From Actinomycetes bacterium (GTDB lineage Bacteria; Actinomycetota; Acidimicrobiia; Acidimicrobiales; JAKAOS01), in the NCBI GenBank assembly GCA_021795215.1, contig JAJYPS010000015.1, forward strand, positions 1 to 36,450: DNA of 36,450 nt. Direction: 5' to 3'. Positions within the stretch are counted from its first letter, which is position 1. Every line of letters starts with the position of its first letter. The notes under the pieces are model-generated. The model saw only the letters and a list, made by a program, of their open reading frames with translations. It searched no databases and was not told where the DNA came from. Both the position numbers and the translations under genes were made by a program. Shown piece by piece: positions 24,211-32,305 of the stretch.

Positions 24211-25400
24211 CGCCTGCGCTGCTGGTCTCGGGTGATCCGGTCGCTCTTGGCCGTGCCACCATCGTGGTGGTCGCGATCGTGGTGGTGAAGGCGCTGCTCG
24301 CATTCGGAATGCTGATGACTGCAGTGGCCCTGATGATCTGGTTCGAGCGGAAGCTCATCTCGGACATGCAGAACAGGGTGGGACCCAACCGGGCAGGGCC
24401 GTTCGGCCTTCTCCAGACGATGGCGGACGGCATCAAGCTGATGTTCAAGGAGGATCTGCTGCCCGAAGGTGCCGACCGGGCAACGTTCAGGCTGGCGCCC
24501 TTCCTTTCCACGGTGCCGGCTTTCCTGAGCTTCGCCATCGTCCCCGTAGGTGGCGTGGTTCACCTGTTCGGCTACACGACCGAGCTCCAGGTGGCAGACC
24601 CGCCGATCGGGATCCTTTTCCTGCTGGCCATGTCGGGCGTGGCGGTGTACGGCCTGATGCTCGCCGGCTGGTCGTCGGGGTCCAAGTATCCCCTCCTCGG
24701 CTCGGTCAGAGCCAGCGCCCAGATGGTCTCCTACGAGGCCGCGATGGGCCTCTCGGTCGCCGCCGTCGTGCTGGTGACGGGTTCGCTGTCCACTCGGGCG
24801 ATCGTCCAGGCCCAGGCGGCCCACATCTGGGACTGGAACTTGGTCCGGCTAGCGGTGATCCCGTTCGTGATCTTTCTGGCCGCCGCCACGGCCGAGCTGA
24901 ACAGGCCTCCGTTCGACTTGGTGGAGGGTGACTCGGAGCTGGTCGGCGGGTTCAACACGGAGTACAGCTCGATGCGGTTCGGCCTGTTCTACCTCGCGGA
25001 GTTCATGAGCACCATCACGATGTCCGCCGTCATAGTGACCCTGTTCCTGGGTGGCCCGGACGGCCCCGTGATCCACCTGCCCCTGCTGAACTGGCTGATG
25101 CCCATCGGATGGTTCTTTCTCAAGACGCTCGCGTTCCTGTTCTTCTACGTGTGGCTGCGGGCCGCACTGCCCCGCCTCCGCTACGACCAGCTGATGGACC
25201 TGGGATGGAAGGTGCTCATCCCGGCCGCTCTCGGATGGCTGATCGTGATCGCCGGCTTCCGGGTGGGGCGAGTCACTGGGCTCGTTACGTTCGCAGTCGC
25301 AATAGTGGTCGGTGCCGGCATGGCCAGAGCGTTCGCGGTCGGCCAGGTTCGCAACAGGGACCCCGCCACCTCGTCCTCGACCTCGGGAGACTTCCGCTGA
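24207..25400 (+). CDS. nuoH: NADH-quinone oxidoreductase subunit H
   Basis: Membrane subunit that, with B and D, forms the quinone tunnel. The 397-residue protein has about eight helices. The conserved loops are WFERKLISDMQNRVGPNRAGP (quinone entry), GLLQTMADGIKLMFKEDLLP, and AELNRPPFDLVEGDSELVGGFNTEYSSMRFG, whose acidic residues take part in proton coupling. GTG 24207 overlaps the nuoG stop (GTGA). The C-terminal 25 residues are hydrophilic and variable. Confidence 0.97.
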   Translation: MTPALLVSGDPVALGRATIVVVAIVVVKALLAFGMLMTAVALMIWFERKLISDMQNRVGPNRAGPFGLLQTMADGIKLMFKEDLLPEGADRATFRLAPFLSTVPAFLSFAIVPVGGVVHLFGYTTELQVADPPIGILFLLAMSGVAVYGLMLAGWSSGSKYPLLGSVRASAQMVSYEAAMGLSVAAVVLVTGSLSTRAIVQAQAAHIWDWNLVRLAVIPFVIFLAAATAELNRPPFDLVEGDSELVGGFNTEYSSMRFGLFYLAEFMSTITMSAVIVTLFLGGPDGPVIHLPLLNWLMPIGWFFLKTLAFLFFYVWLRAALPRLRYDQLMDLGWKVLIPAALGWLIVIAGFRVGRVTGLVTFAVAIVVGAGMARAFAVGQVRNRDPATSSSTSGDFR

Positions 25401-26083
25401 TGGGCATGCTGGACCCGTTGAAGGGATTCAAGCTGACGTTCAAGCAGATCTTCGAGCCCCGAGTGACGTCGCCCTACCCGGTCCGCAAGAGGCCCAAGCC
25501 GGCCCGGTTCCACGGCCGGCACGTGCTGAACCGCTACGAGGACGGCATGGAGAAGTGCATCGGCTGCGAGCTGTGCGCGGGAGTGTGCCCGGCCGACTGC
25601 ATCTACGTCCGCGGCGCAGACAACCCGGCCGACGCGCCCGTATCGCCCGGGGAGCGTTACGGGTTCGTGTACGAGATCAACTACCTTCGCTGCATCCACT
25701 GCGACCTCTGTGTCGAGGCCTGTCCGACCGGCGCCATCACCGAGTCCAAGATGTTCGAGTTCTCCTTCACGGACCGGAACGACGCCATCTACACCAAGGC
25801 CGAACTGGTGGTGGACGACGACGGCGAGCCCAGGCACCAGCCGTGGGAGGACTGGAGGGAGGGCGACGACGCGCTCACCTCCGGATGGATGCGGGCCACC
25901 TCCCCCTCCGGGATGGCCGCCGCGGAGGGTCGCGCTCAATGGTCCGCGGACCTCGGGTATGGCCGCCGTGCGCCCGAGAAAGGCCAGAGCGACCTTCCTG
26001 AGGCGGATGCGACGGAAGATCTGTCCGTGCGGAAAGTGGCCGCTTCCAAGATCCCTCGTCGCCTGGGGGGGCGGGTTCGTTGA
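25400..26083 (+). CDS. nuoI: NADH-quinone oxidoreductase subunit I
   Basis: Ferredoxin-like subunit with clusters N6a and N6b. In the 227-residue protein the two CxxCxxCxxxCP motifs are [15 protein letters not shown] and [14 protein letters not shown]. An N-terminal amphipathic helix ([14 protein letters not shown]) lies along the membrane. The last 60 residues form a hydrophilic extension beyond the usual core. ATG 25400 overlaps the nuoH stop (TGATG), and its own stop overlaps the TTG of nuoJ. Confidence 0.97.
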   Translation: MGMLDPLKGFKLTFKQIFEPRVTSPYPVRKRPKPARFHGRHVLNRYEDGMEKCIGCELCAGVCPADCIYVRGADNPADAPVSPGERYGFVYEINYLRCIHCDLCVEACPTGAITESKMFEFSFTDRNDAIYTKAELVVDDDGEPRHQPWEDWREGDDALTSGWMRATSPSGMAAAEGRAQWSADLGYGRRAPEKGQSDLPEADATEDLSVRKVAASKIPRRLGGRVR

Positions 26084-26724
26084 CCGGCGTCCTGGCGGTC
26101 ACCGTTCCGGACTTGGCCACCTTCGTGGTGGCCGGCGCCGTAGTGCTTGCTTCCGCGATAGGGGTGGTGGTGGCTCGCAACCCGGTCCATTCGGCCCTGT
26201 TCCTTGTCGCGACGCTGTTCGGGGTGGCGGTGCTGTTCGTGGAGCAGCAGGCCGAGTTCCTGGCAGCGGTGCAGGTGATCGTGTATGCAGGTGCGATCGT
26301 GGTGCTGTTCCTGTTCGTCATCATGCTGCTCGGCGTGGACAGGCCGGAGGGCCTGGCACGGGATCCTCTGCGCGGGCAGCGTCCGCTGGGTGCCGTGCTC
26401 GTGCTGGTCAGTCTGGCCGAGATCCTGGCTCTGGCCCGCCTGCACTGGGCGACGGGACACGGCACCGCCGGTTCCACGGGGGGTGCCTCGGGCAACGTGG
26501 CCGCACTGGGACGATCCGTGTTCACCGCCTACCTGCTGCCGTTCGAGATCACGTCGGCGCTGCTGATCATCGCCGTCGTCGGTGCCGTGGTGTTGGCCCG
26601 GCGACCGCACCGGGTGTCGCAGCAGCAGTACGGGGCGCGGGACGAGCGGATGGTTGCCACGGAGCGGAGTGGCACAGGGCGGAGTGGCACGGAGCCAAGT
26701 GGCACAGGGCGGAGTGGCACATGA
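26080..26724 (+). CDS. nuoJ: NADH-quinone oxidoreductase subunit J
   Basis: Membrane subunit with five helices, including the pi-bulge helix [22 protein letters not shown] that is thought to pass conformational change to the pumps. The 214-residue protein starts at TTG 26080 inside the nuoI stop (TTGA), matching the neighbours' overlap pattern. The C-terminal tail holds a recent 5-residue repeat (RSGTG type) encoded by 15-base units, which runs straight into the nuoK start. The tail therefore looks like read-out of a slippage repeat and not a functional element. Confidence 0.95.
   Translation: MTGVLAVTVPDLATFVVAGAVVLASAIGVVVARNPVHSALFLVATLFGVAVLFVEQQAEFLAAVQVIVYAGAIVVLFLFVIMLLGVDRPEGLARDPLRGQRPLGAVLVLVSLAEILALARLHWATGHGTAGSTGGASGNVAALGRSVFTAYLLPFEITSALLIIAVVGAVVLARRPHRVSQQQYGARDERMVATERSGTGRSGTEPSGTGRSGT
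26665..26720 (+). repeat. Tandem 15-base repeats at the nuoJ 3' end
   Basis: Units begin at 26665, 26680, 26695 and 26710 (core GAGTGGCACAGGG with small changes; the last is partial). They encode [19 protein letters not shown] and stop immediately before ATG 26721 of nuoK. Confidence 0.85.
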
Positions 26725-27026
26725 GCGTGCCCGGCGCGTGGTACCTGATCCTTGCAGCGGTCCTGTTCTCCATAGGAGCGGCGGGGATGCTGCTACGACG
26801 CAACATGCTGGTGATGTTCATGTGCGTCGAGCTGATGCTGAATGCAGCGAACCTTACTTTTGTCACGTACTCACGCATGTTGGGCGACGTGGCGGGCCAG
26901 GTCGCCGTGTTCTTCGTGCTCATCGTGGCTGCAGCCGAGGTGGTGGTGGGTCTGGGCATTATCGTCGCCCTGTTCCGTCGACGCTCCGGAGCCACTGCCG
27001 ACGACTTCCACATACTCAAGGGCTGA
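26721..27026 (+). CDS. nuoK: NADH-quinone oxidoreductase subunit K
   Basis: Three-helix, MrpC-like membrane subunit of 101 residues, the normal size. Conserved acidic residues lie in helix 2 ([13 protein letters not shown]) and helix 3 ([17 protein letters not shown]), both needed for proton movement in E. coli. ATG 26721 overlaps the nuoJ stop (ATGA). Confidence 0.97.
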   Translation: MSVPGAWYLILAAVLFSIGAAGMLLRRNMLVMFMCVELMLNAANLTFVTYSRMLGDVAGQVAVFFVLIVAAAEVVVGLGIIVALFRRRSGATADDFHILKG

Positions 27027-27033
27027 TACCGAC

Positions 27034-28968
27034 ATGGTCACCGCAGTTTCCCTGATACCGCTGTTCCCGCTGGCAGGCTTTGTGGTGCTCGTCGCGGCCG
27101 GTCGCAGGCTGGGCAATCCGCTGGCCGGCTGGCTGGCCGCCGGAGCGGTGACGGCCTCGTTCGTGACGACCGGCGTGACATGGCTGGGACTGTTGGCCCG
27201 TCCGGCATCTCTGCGCCACTACGACCAGGTGCTGTACCGGTGGATCCCGGCGGGCGGCTTCCACGTCAACGTGGGCTTCCTGGCGGACCCGTTGTCGATG
27301 ACCATGGCGCTGTTCGTGACGGGAATCGCCGCGGTGATCCACTTCTACTCGATCGGCTACATGCGGTCGGATCCCCAGTTCCCGAAGTTCTTCCTGTACC
27401 TCAACCTCTTCGTAACGTCGATGTTGATCCTGGTGCTGAGCGACAACTACGCGCTCACGTTCGTGGGATGGGAGGGCGTCGGGGCCTGCTCGTACTGGCT
27501 GATCGCGTTCTGGTTCGACCGGCCCTCCGCCGCCACCGCAGGGACCAAGGCATTCGTGTACAACCGGGTGGGGGACGTCGGGTACCTGCTCGCCATGTTC
27601 CTGATGTTCGCCAACACCGGCAGTCTCGCCTACGGCCGGGTATTCGGAGCTGCTTCCTCCGGACACCTCAGCGGGACTGTCGCGACTGCGGTGACGCTCC
27701 TACTGTTCATGGGGGCGGTTGGCAAGTCGGCCCAGATACCGCTGTACCCGTGGCTGGTCGACGCGATGGAGGGCCCCACTCCGGTATCGGCCCTCATCCA
27801 TGCCGCCACCATGGTGACGGCCGGCGTCTACGTGATGGTCCGGTCGTCGCCGTTGTTGGCCCTGGCCCCTGCCACGTCCACAGTGGTGGCCATCGTCGGC
27901 GTGGGCACCGCCTTCCTGGCGGCCCTGGCGGCCTGCGCCCAGACGGACATAAAGAGGGTGCTGGCCTACTCCACCGTCTCCCAGCTCGGCTACATGTTCC
28001 TGGCCGTGGGGACGGGAGCGTACGTCGCGGCGATCTTCCTGATGGTGGCCCACGCGTTCTACAAGGCGCTGCTCTTCCTGGGTGCCGGCTCGGTGATACA
28101 CGGCATGCACGACGAGCAGGACCTTCGCAGGATGGGCGGGCTGCGCCTCTACATGCCGTTGACAGCTGCCACGTTCGTCGTGGCGTGGCTCGCGATCGGC
28201 GGCGTTCCGCCTCTGGCCGGTTTCTGGGCGAAAGGGGATGTGCTGGTGAACGCCTGGGCTGCCAGCCCCGTCCTGTGGCTGGTCGGCGCGCTGACCGCCG
28301 TGCTGACCGCTTACTACGTAGGCAGGGAGACGCTGCTGGCCTTCTACGGGCCGGAGCGGTGGAAGGAGCTGGCGCAGCGGGGCCCGCACGCCGGAGGTCC
28401 CCATTCGGGAAGCGGGGCTGACGGAGGTGGGCCTGCTCCCCACGAGTCACCTCGGCTGATGACGGTCCCCTTGGTGCTGCTGGCCGTCGCTTCCACGCTG
28501 GGCGGTCTGCTCGACCTGCCCTTGCGCCACGTGGCATTCCTGACTGCGTGGCTCTCGCCGATGCTGGTTCACCAGCGAGCTCTCGTGCTGCCGGCCGCCA
28601 CCAGGCTGGCTCTCGAATCGGCCGACGCGGTGCTCGCCCTGATCGGGGTCGGAGCCGCGGTGGTTCTCTGGAGGGGGGGCAGGGCCCACCCGCGGCTGGA
28701 GCCCCGCCTGCTGTACCTGGGATGGGGGCTGAACCAGCTGTACGAGGCGCTGGTGGCGGTGCCGGGCCGCACCTTGGCGGGCTTCGCCGCCACGACGTTC
28801 GACCGAGGTCTCATCGACGGCGCTGTGCAGGGTGTGGCGACGACAATCGAGGCGACCGGCGCCAAGCTGCGGCGGGTGCAGTCGGGCTACGTGCGCAACT
28901 ACGCGCTCCTGATCGCTTTCGGGGCTGCAGTGCTGCTGGGCTATGCGATCACTAGGACGCCGCTGTGA
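27034..28968 (+). CDS. nuoL: NADH-quinone oxidoreductase subunit L
   Basis: Distal antiporter-like proton pump of complex I. The 644-residue protein has NVGFLADPLSMTMALFVTGIA, HFYSIGYM, FVGWEGVGACSYWLI with the key Glu, KSAQIPLYPWLVDAMEGPTPVSALIHAATMV with the broken-helix Lys and His, TDIKRVLAYSTVSQLGYM, and the C-terminal part that includes the long lateral helix. A Gly/His-rich linker (PHAGGPHSGSGADGGG) lies at about residue 452. ATG 27034 is 7 bases after nuoK. The stop overlaps nuoM (GTGA). Confidence 0.97.
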   Translation: MVTAVSLIPLFPLAGFVVLVAAGRRLGNPLAGWLAAGAVTASFVTTGVTWLGLLARPASLRHYDQVLYRWIPAGGFHVNVGFLADPLSMTMALFVTGIAAVIHFYSIGYMRSDPQFPKFFLYLNLFVTSMLILVLSDNYALTFVGWEGVGACSYWLIAFWFDRPSAATAGTKAFVYNRVGDVGYLLAMFLMFANTGSLAYGRVFGAASSGHLSGTVATAVTLLLFMGAVGKSAQIPLYPWLVDAMEGPTPVSALIHAATMVTAGVYVMVRSSPLLALAPATSTVVAIVGVGTAFLAALAACAQTDIKRVLAYSTVSQLGYMFLAVGTGAYVAAIFLMVAHAFYKALLFLGAGSVIHGMHDEQDLRRMGGLRLYMPLTAATFVVAWLAIGGVPPLAGFWAKGDVLVNAWAASPVLWLVGALTAVLTAYYVGRETLLAFYGPERWKELAQRGPHAGGPHSGSGADGGGPAPHESPRLMTVPLVLLAVASTLGGLLDLPLRHVAFLTAWLSPMLVHQRALVLPAATRLALESADAVLALIGVGAAVVLWRGGRAHPRLEPRLLYLGWGLNQLYEALVAVPGRTLAGFAATTFDRGLIDGAVQGVATTIEATGAKLRRVQSGYVRNYALLIAFGAAVLLGYAITRTPL

Positions 28969-30524
28969 CCCACTTCCCCTACCTGGACGTCCTGGTCCTG
29001 CTCCCCGCCGGTGCCGCCGTCGCCGTAGCTGCCCTGCCCAAGTCCCTGGCCAAGGTGGCGAGGGCACTTGCGCTCGCCGGATCGGTGGCCACGCTGATCG
29101 TCGCCGCCGCGATGGCGGCAGCCTTCCATGTCGGCCCCGGTGGGTTCCAGATGGTCTCCCGACACTCGTGGATCAGGCCGTTCGGCATCTCGTGGTATGT
29201 GGGAGTGGACGGCATCTCCCTCCTGCTGGTTCTCCTTACCGCCCTGGTGTTCCCCGTGGCCCTGGGGGGTGCGGGAGAGCGTCGCAACGAGAGGTCTTTC
29301 CTCGCCTGGATGCTGCTGCTGGAGTCGGCCTGCATGGGCAGCTTCCTGTCCTTGGACCTGTTCCTGTTCTTCGTGTTCTTCGAGCTGACCCTGGTCCCGA
29401 CCTACTTCATCATCGGCGGATGGGGGTTCTCCAGAGCCGGCGCGGCTGCTGTCAAGTTCTTCCTGTACACGTTCCTCGGGTCGGCGTTCCTGCTGATCGG
29501 CATCCTGGCAGTGGCGTTCCTGCACCGGAGGGCGACAGGTCACCTGACGTTCGCGCTGCCGGCGCTGGCGGCACGCCCCGGGTTCGGAGCCGGTACGGCG
29601 GAGCTGCTGTTCGCGGCGTTCACTGCGGCGTTCGCGGTCAAGGCGCCGGTGTTCCCGTTCCACACCTGGTCCCCCGACGCCTACAGGGAGTCGCCCACCG
29701 CCGGGGTGGTCGTCCTGGCGGCGATCATGGCCAAGCTCGGCTCTTACGGGATCATCCGGTTCGATCTCGAGCTGTTCCCCTCGGCCAGCCTGCGGTTCGC
29801 CCCGGTGCTGATCGCACTCGCGGTGATCGGCATCCTCTACGGCGCGGTGGTGGCGGCCCGACAGAGCGACCTGAAGCAGATGATGGCCTACTCGTCGCTG
29901 TCGCACTTGGGCTTCATCGTGCTGGGCATCTTCGCCCTCACCACCCAGGGTCTGTCGGGCGGCGTGCTGCAGATGGCCAACCACGGCCTATACACGGCAG
30001 CTTTGTTCCTGCTGATAGGCATGATCTACCGGCGGCGCCGAACCTGGCAGGCGGACAACCTGTCCGGGATGCAGAAGTCCATGCCGGTCATGGCCGCTGT
30101 GTTCACGGTGGTGATGATGGCCTCCATCGGGCTACCCGGGCTGAACGGCTTCGTCGGCGAGTTCCTGATACTCACCGGTGCGTTCCTCACCCACAAATGG
30201 TGGGCGTCGGTGGCCACCGTCGGCGTCGTGCTGGCAGCGTTGTACCTGCTGTGGGCTTACCAGAGGGCGTTCCACGGGCCACCTGGCGGAGGAGACGGGC
30301 CGCTGCCGGACCTCTCGTGGAGGGAAAGAGCTGCTCTAGCTCCGCTGGTGCTGCTGATAGTCGGCATCGGCGTCTACCCGGCCCCGCTGCTGAACCGGAT
30401 CACTCCCAGCGTCGACCGGTTGATGGCGCACGTGGACGCCAGCGCCCACTACCGGCAGCCGACGGTGGCCAGAGAGGGTGCCAGGGTACTGGCGACGGCA
30501 TCCCCGGCCGGGGCTCGGCCATGA
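28965..30524 (+). CDS. nuoM: NADH-quinone oxidoreductase subunit M
   Basis: Antiporter-like proton pump subunit, 519 residues with about 14 helices. Markers are VGVDGISLLLVLLTAL, FFEFTL-type FFVFFELTLVPTYFIIGGWG with the catalytic Glu, AVKAPVFPFHTWSPDAYRESPTAGVVVLA with the helix-7 Lys, and QSDLKQMMAYSSLSHLGFI. GTG 28965 overlaps nuoL, and the stop overlaps the nuoN ATG (ATGA). Complete. Confidence 0.97.
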   Translation: MTHFPYLDVLVLLPAGAAVAVAALPKSLAKVARALALAGSVATLIVAAAMAAAFHVGPGGFQMVSRHSWIRPFGISWYVGVDGISLLLVLLTALVFPVALGGAGERRNERSFLAWMLLLESACMGSFLSLDLFLFFVFFELTLVPTYFIIGGWGFSRAGAAAVKFFLYTFLGSAFLLIGILAVAFLHRRATGHLTFALPALAARPGFGAGTAELLFAAFTAAFAVKAPVFPFHTWSPDAYRESPTAGVVVLAAIMAKLGSYGIIRFDLELFPSASLRFAPVLIALAVIGILYGAVVAARQSDLKQMMAYSSLSHLGFIVLGIFALTTQGLSGGVLQMANHGLYTAALFLLIGMIYRRRRTWQADNLSGMQKSMPVMAAVFTVVMMASIGLPGLNGFVGEFLILTGAFLTHKWWASVATVGVVLAALYLLWAYQRAFHGPPGGGDGPLPDLSWRERAALAPLVLLIVGIGVYPAPLLNRITPSVDRLMAHVDASAHYRQPTVAREGARVLATASPAGARP

Positions 30525-32269
30525 CCCCGGCTCCGGTGACGATGCCCGCTGCCGCGAGGGCCGCTACGGCGACTACAGCGATGATCGCCTCGGTGCCGAG
30601 CGGGCCGCTCGTGCTGCCCCACGTCGACTACGGCGCCCTGATGCCGGAGCTGATCCTGATCGGCGCGGCGATGCTGATCCTGACCGCATCGGCCATGACG
30701 GTGCGAAGGGCGCCGCAGATCGTCTGGACTGCAGTGACGGTGGTGGCTTCCGCGGCGGCGGGAGTGGCGTCGTTCGTGCTGTGGCAGAGGGTCACCACGC
30801 ACGGACCGTATGCCGGCCTGTCGGGTTCCCTGGCGGTCGACGGGTTCAGCGCCGTGTTCCTGCTGCTCGTGTCGGCCGCCACGCTGCTGTTCGCTCTTGT
30901 GGCCAACGGCTGGTTGGAGCGGGAGGGCGACAAGGGGCCGGAGATGCAGGCTCTGGCGATGCTGTCGGGCTCCGGGGCGATGCTGATGGCCTCTGCCAAC
31001 GACCTGATAGTGCTGTTCCTCGGCCTGGAGATCATGTCGATAGCCCTTTACGTCATGGCTGCGATGAACCACCGGCGGGAGGAGTCCGGCGAAGCGGCGA
31101 TGAAGTACTTCCTGCTGGGCGCGTTCTCCTCGGCACTGCTCGTCTACGGGATAGCGCTGACCTACGGTGCCACCGGCTCCACCAACCTTGGCCGAATAGC
31201 TGCGTTCCTCTCCACCGAGGTGGTGGTCAGCAACGGCGTGCTGCTGGCGGGCATGATGCTGATCCTGGTCGGGCTCGGGTTCAAAGTGGCAGCAGTCCCC
31301 TTCCACGGTTGGGCCCCCGACGTGTACGACGGCTCTCCGAGCCCCGTGTCGGGATATATGGCAGCGGTCGCCAAGGCGGGCGGCTTCGCCGCTCTCGTCC
31401 GAGTGCTGCTGAGCAGCTTCTCGGTGCTGAGACTGGACTGGCAGCCGGTGGTCTACGGGCTTGCGCTGGCCAGCCTGGCGCTGGGGGCGATCCTGGCGGT
31501 GATGCAGTCCGACGTGAAGCGGATGCTGGCCTACTCGTCGATCAGTCATGTGGGCTTCATCCTGGTGGGAGTGGAATCGGGTACCCGGCAGGCGGCTTCG
31601 GGGGCGGAGTACTACCTGTTCACCTACGCGTTCATGGTGATCGGAAGCTTCGCCGTCGTGTCGGTGCTGGCGGGCCTGGGGGATCGTCACCATGCCATCT
31701 CGGACTTCAGAGGTCTTGCCGGGCGCCGCCCCTTCCTGGCCCTTTCGTTCACCGTCCTGCTGCTTGCTCAGGCGGGCATCCCGTTCACGACCGGTTTCCT
31801 GGCCAAGTTCTACGTGCTGGCGGCGGCAGTCTCGGGAGGTTTCTACGTGCTGGCCACTCTGGCGATGCTGTCGGCCGTGGTGGCAGCGTTCTTCTATCTC
31901 CGTCTGGTTCTGGTCATGTACGGCACGGGCGTGCAGGTGGCACCCCTGAGCAGAGAACCGGCAGAAGAAGCCCGGCGGCGGAGCATCCTTCAGCCCATCC
32001 TGGCTGGACCTGGAATCTCTGTCGCGGGCGCCGCTTCCCCCGTTGCAGTCGTGCCGGCTGGAACTGGAGGTGGTGAGCTGCCCCAAGGCTCCGCGCCGGA
32101 GGAGGGACCACTCGGGGGGGTCTTCGAGCAGCCTCCGGCCGCTTCGGAGGCAGCTCTTCCGGCCATGGCGGCAGTCGCCATCGGTGCGTGCGTTCTGGTC
32201 ACGGTCGTGTTCGGCATCTGGGCCGGTCCGTTGGTGGAACTGGCGCAGAGATCGACTCTGCTGTTCTGA
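30521..32269 (+). CDS. nuoN: NADH-quinone oxidoreductase subunit N
   Basis: Third antiporter-like pump, next to NuoK, 582 residues. Markers are DGFSAVFLLLVSAATLLFALV, FLGLEIMSIALYVM with the key Glu, FKVAAVPFHGWAPDVYDGSPSPVSGYMA, and QSDVKRMLAYSSISHVGFILVG. A poorly conserved, Pro/Gly/Glu-rich loop of about 65 residues (roughly 475-540) separates the last two helices and lengthens the protein beyond the usual 480-500. The N-terminal 30 residues are Ala/Thr-rich. Last gene of the operon, followed by a hairpin terminator. Confidence 0.96.
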   Translation: MTPAPVTMPAAARAATATTAMIASVPSGPLVLPHVDYGALMPELILIGAAMLILTASAMTVRRAPQIVWTAVTVVASAAAGVASFVLWQRVTTHGPYAGLSGSLAVDGFSAVFLLLVSAATLLFALVANGWLEREGDKGPEMQALAMLSGSGAMLMASANDLIVLFLGLEIMSIALYVMAAMNHRREESGEAAMKYFLLGAFSSALLVYGIALTYGATGSTNLGRIAAFLSTEVVVSNGVLLAGMMLILVGLGFKVAAVPFHGWAPDVYDGSPSPVSGYMAAVAKAGGFAALVRVLLSSFSVLRLDWQPVVYGLALASLALGAILAVMQSDVKRMLAYSSISHVGFILVGVESGTRQAASGAEYYLFTYAFMVIGSFAVVSVLAGLGDRHHAISDFRGLAGRRPFLALSFTVLLLAQAGIPFTTGFLAKFYVLAAAVSGGFYVLATLAMLSAVVAAFFYLRLVLVMYGTGVQVAPLSREPAEEARRRSILQPILAGPGISVAGAASPVAVVPAGTGGGELPQGSAPEEGPLGGVFEQPPAASEAALPAMAAVAIGACVLVTVVFGIWAGPLVELAQRSTLLF

Positions 32270-32279
32270 CACCGGGTCC

Positions 32280-32300
32280 GTGGTCGACGGGATCGACCAC
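32280..32300. terminator. Hairpin terminator between convergent nuoN and the MprF-like gene
   Basis: GTGGTCGA and TCGACCAC pair perfectly (8 bp) around a 5-base loop, 11 bases after the nuoN stop and 6 bases before the end of the opposite gene. There is no T-tract, as is common in high-GC Actinomycetota. It can serve both directions. Confidence 0.65.
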
Positions 32301-32305
32301 AGGAG

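Noticed and set aside
30449-32272. 607-codon open frame antisense to nuoN
   Set aside because: Composition mirrors the nuoN codons in a high-GC genome; Arg/Gln/His-rich with no recognisable domain.
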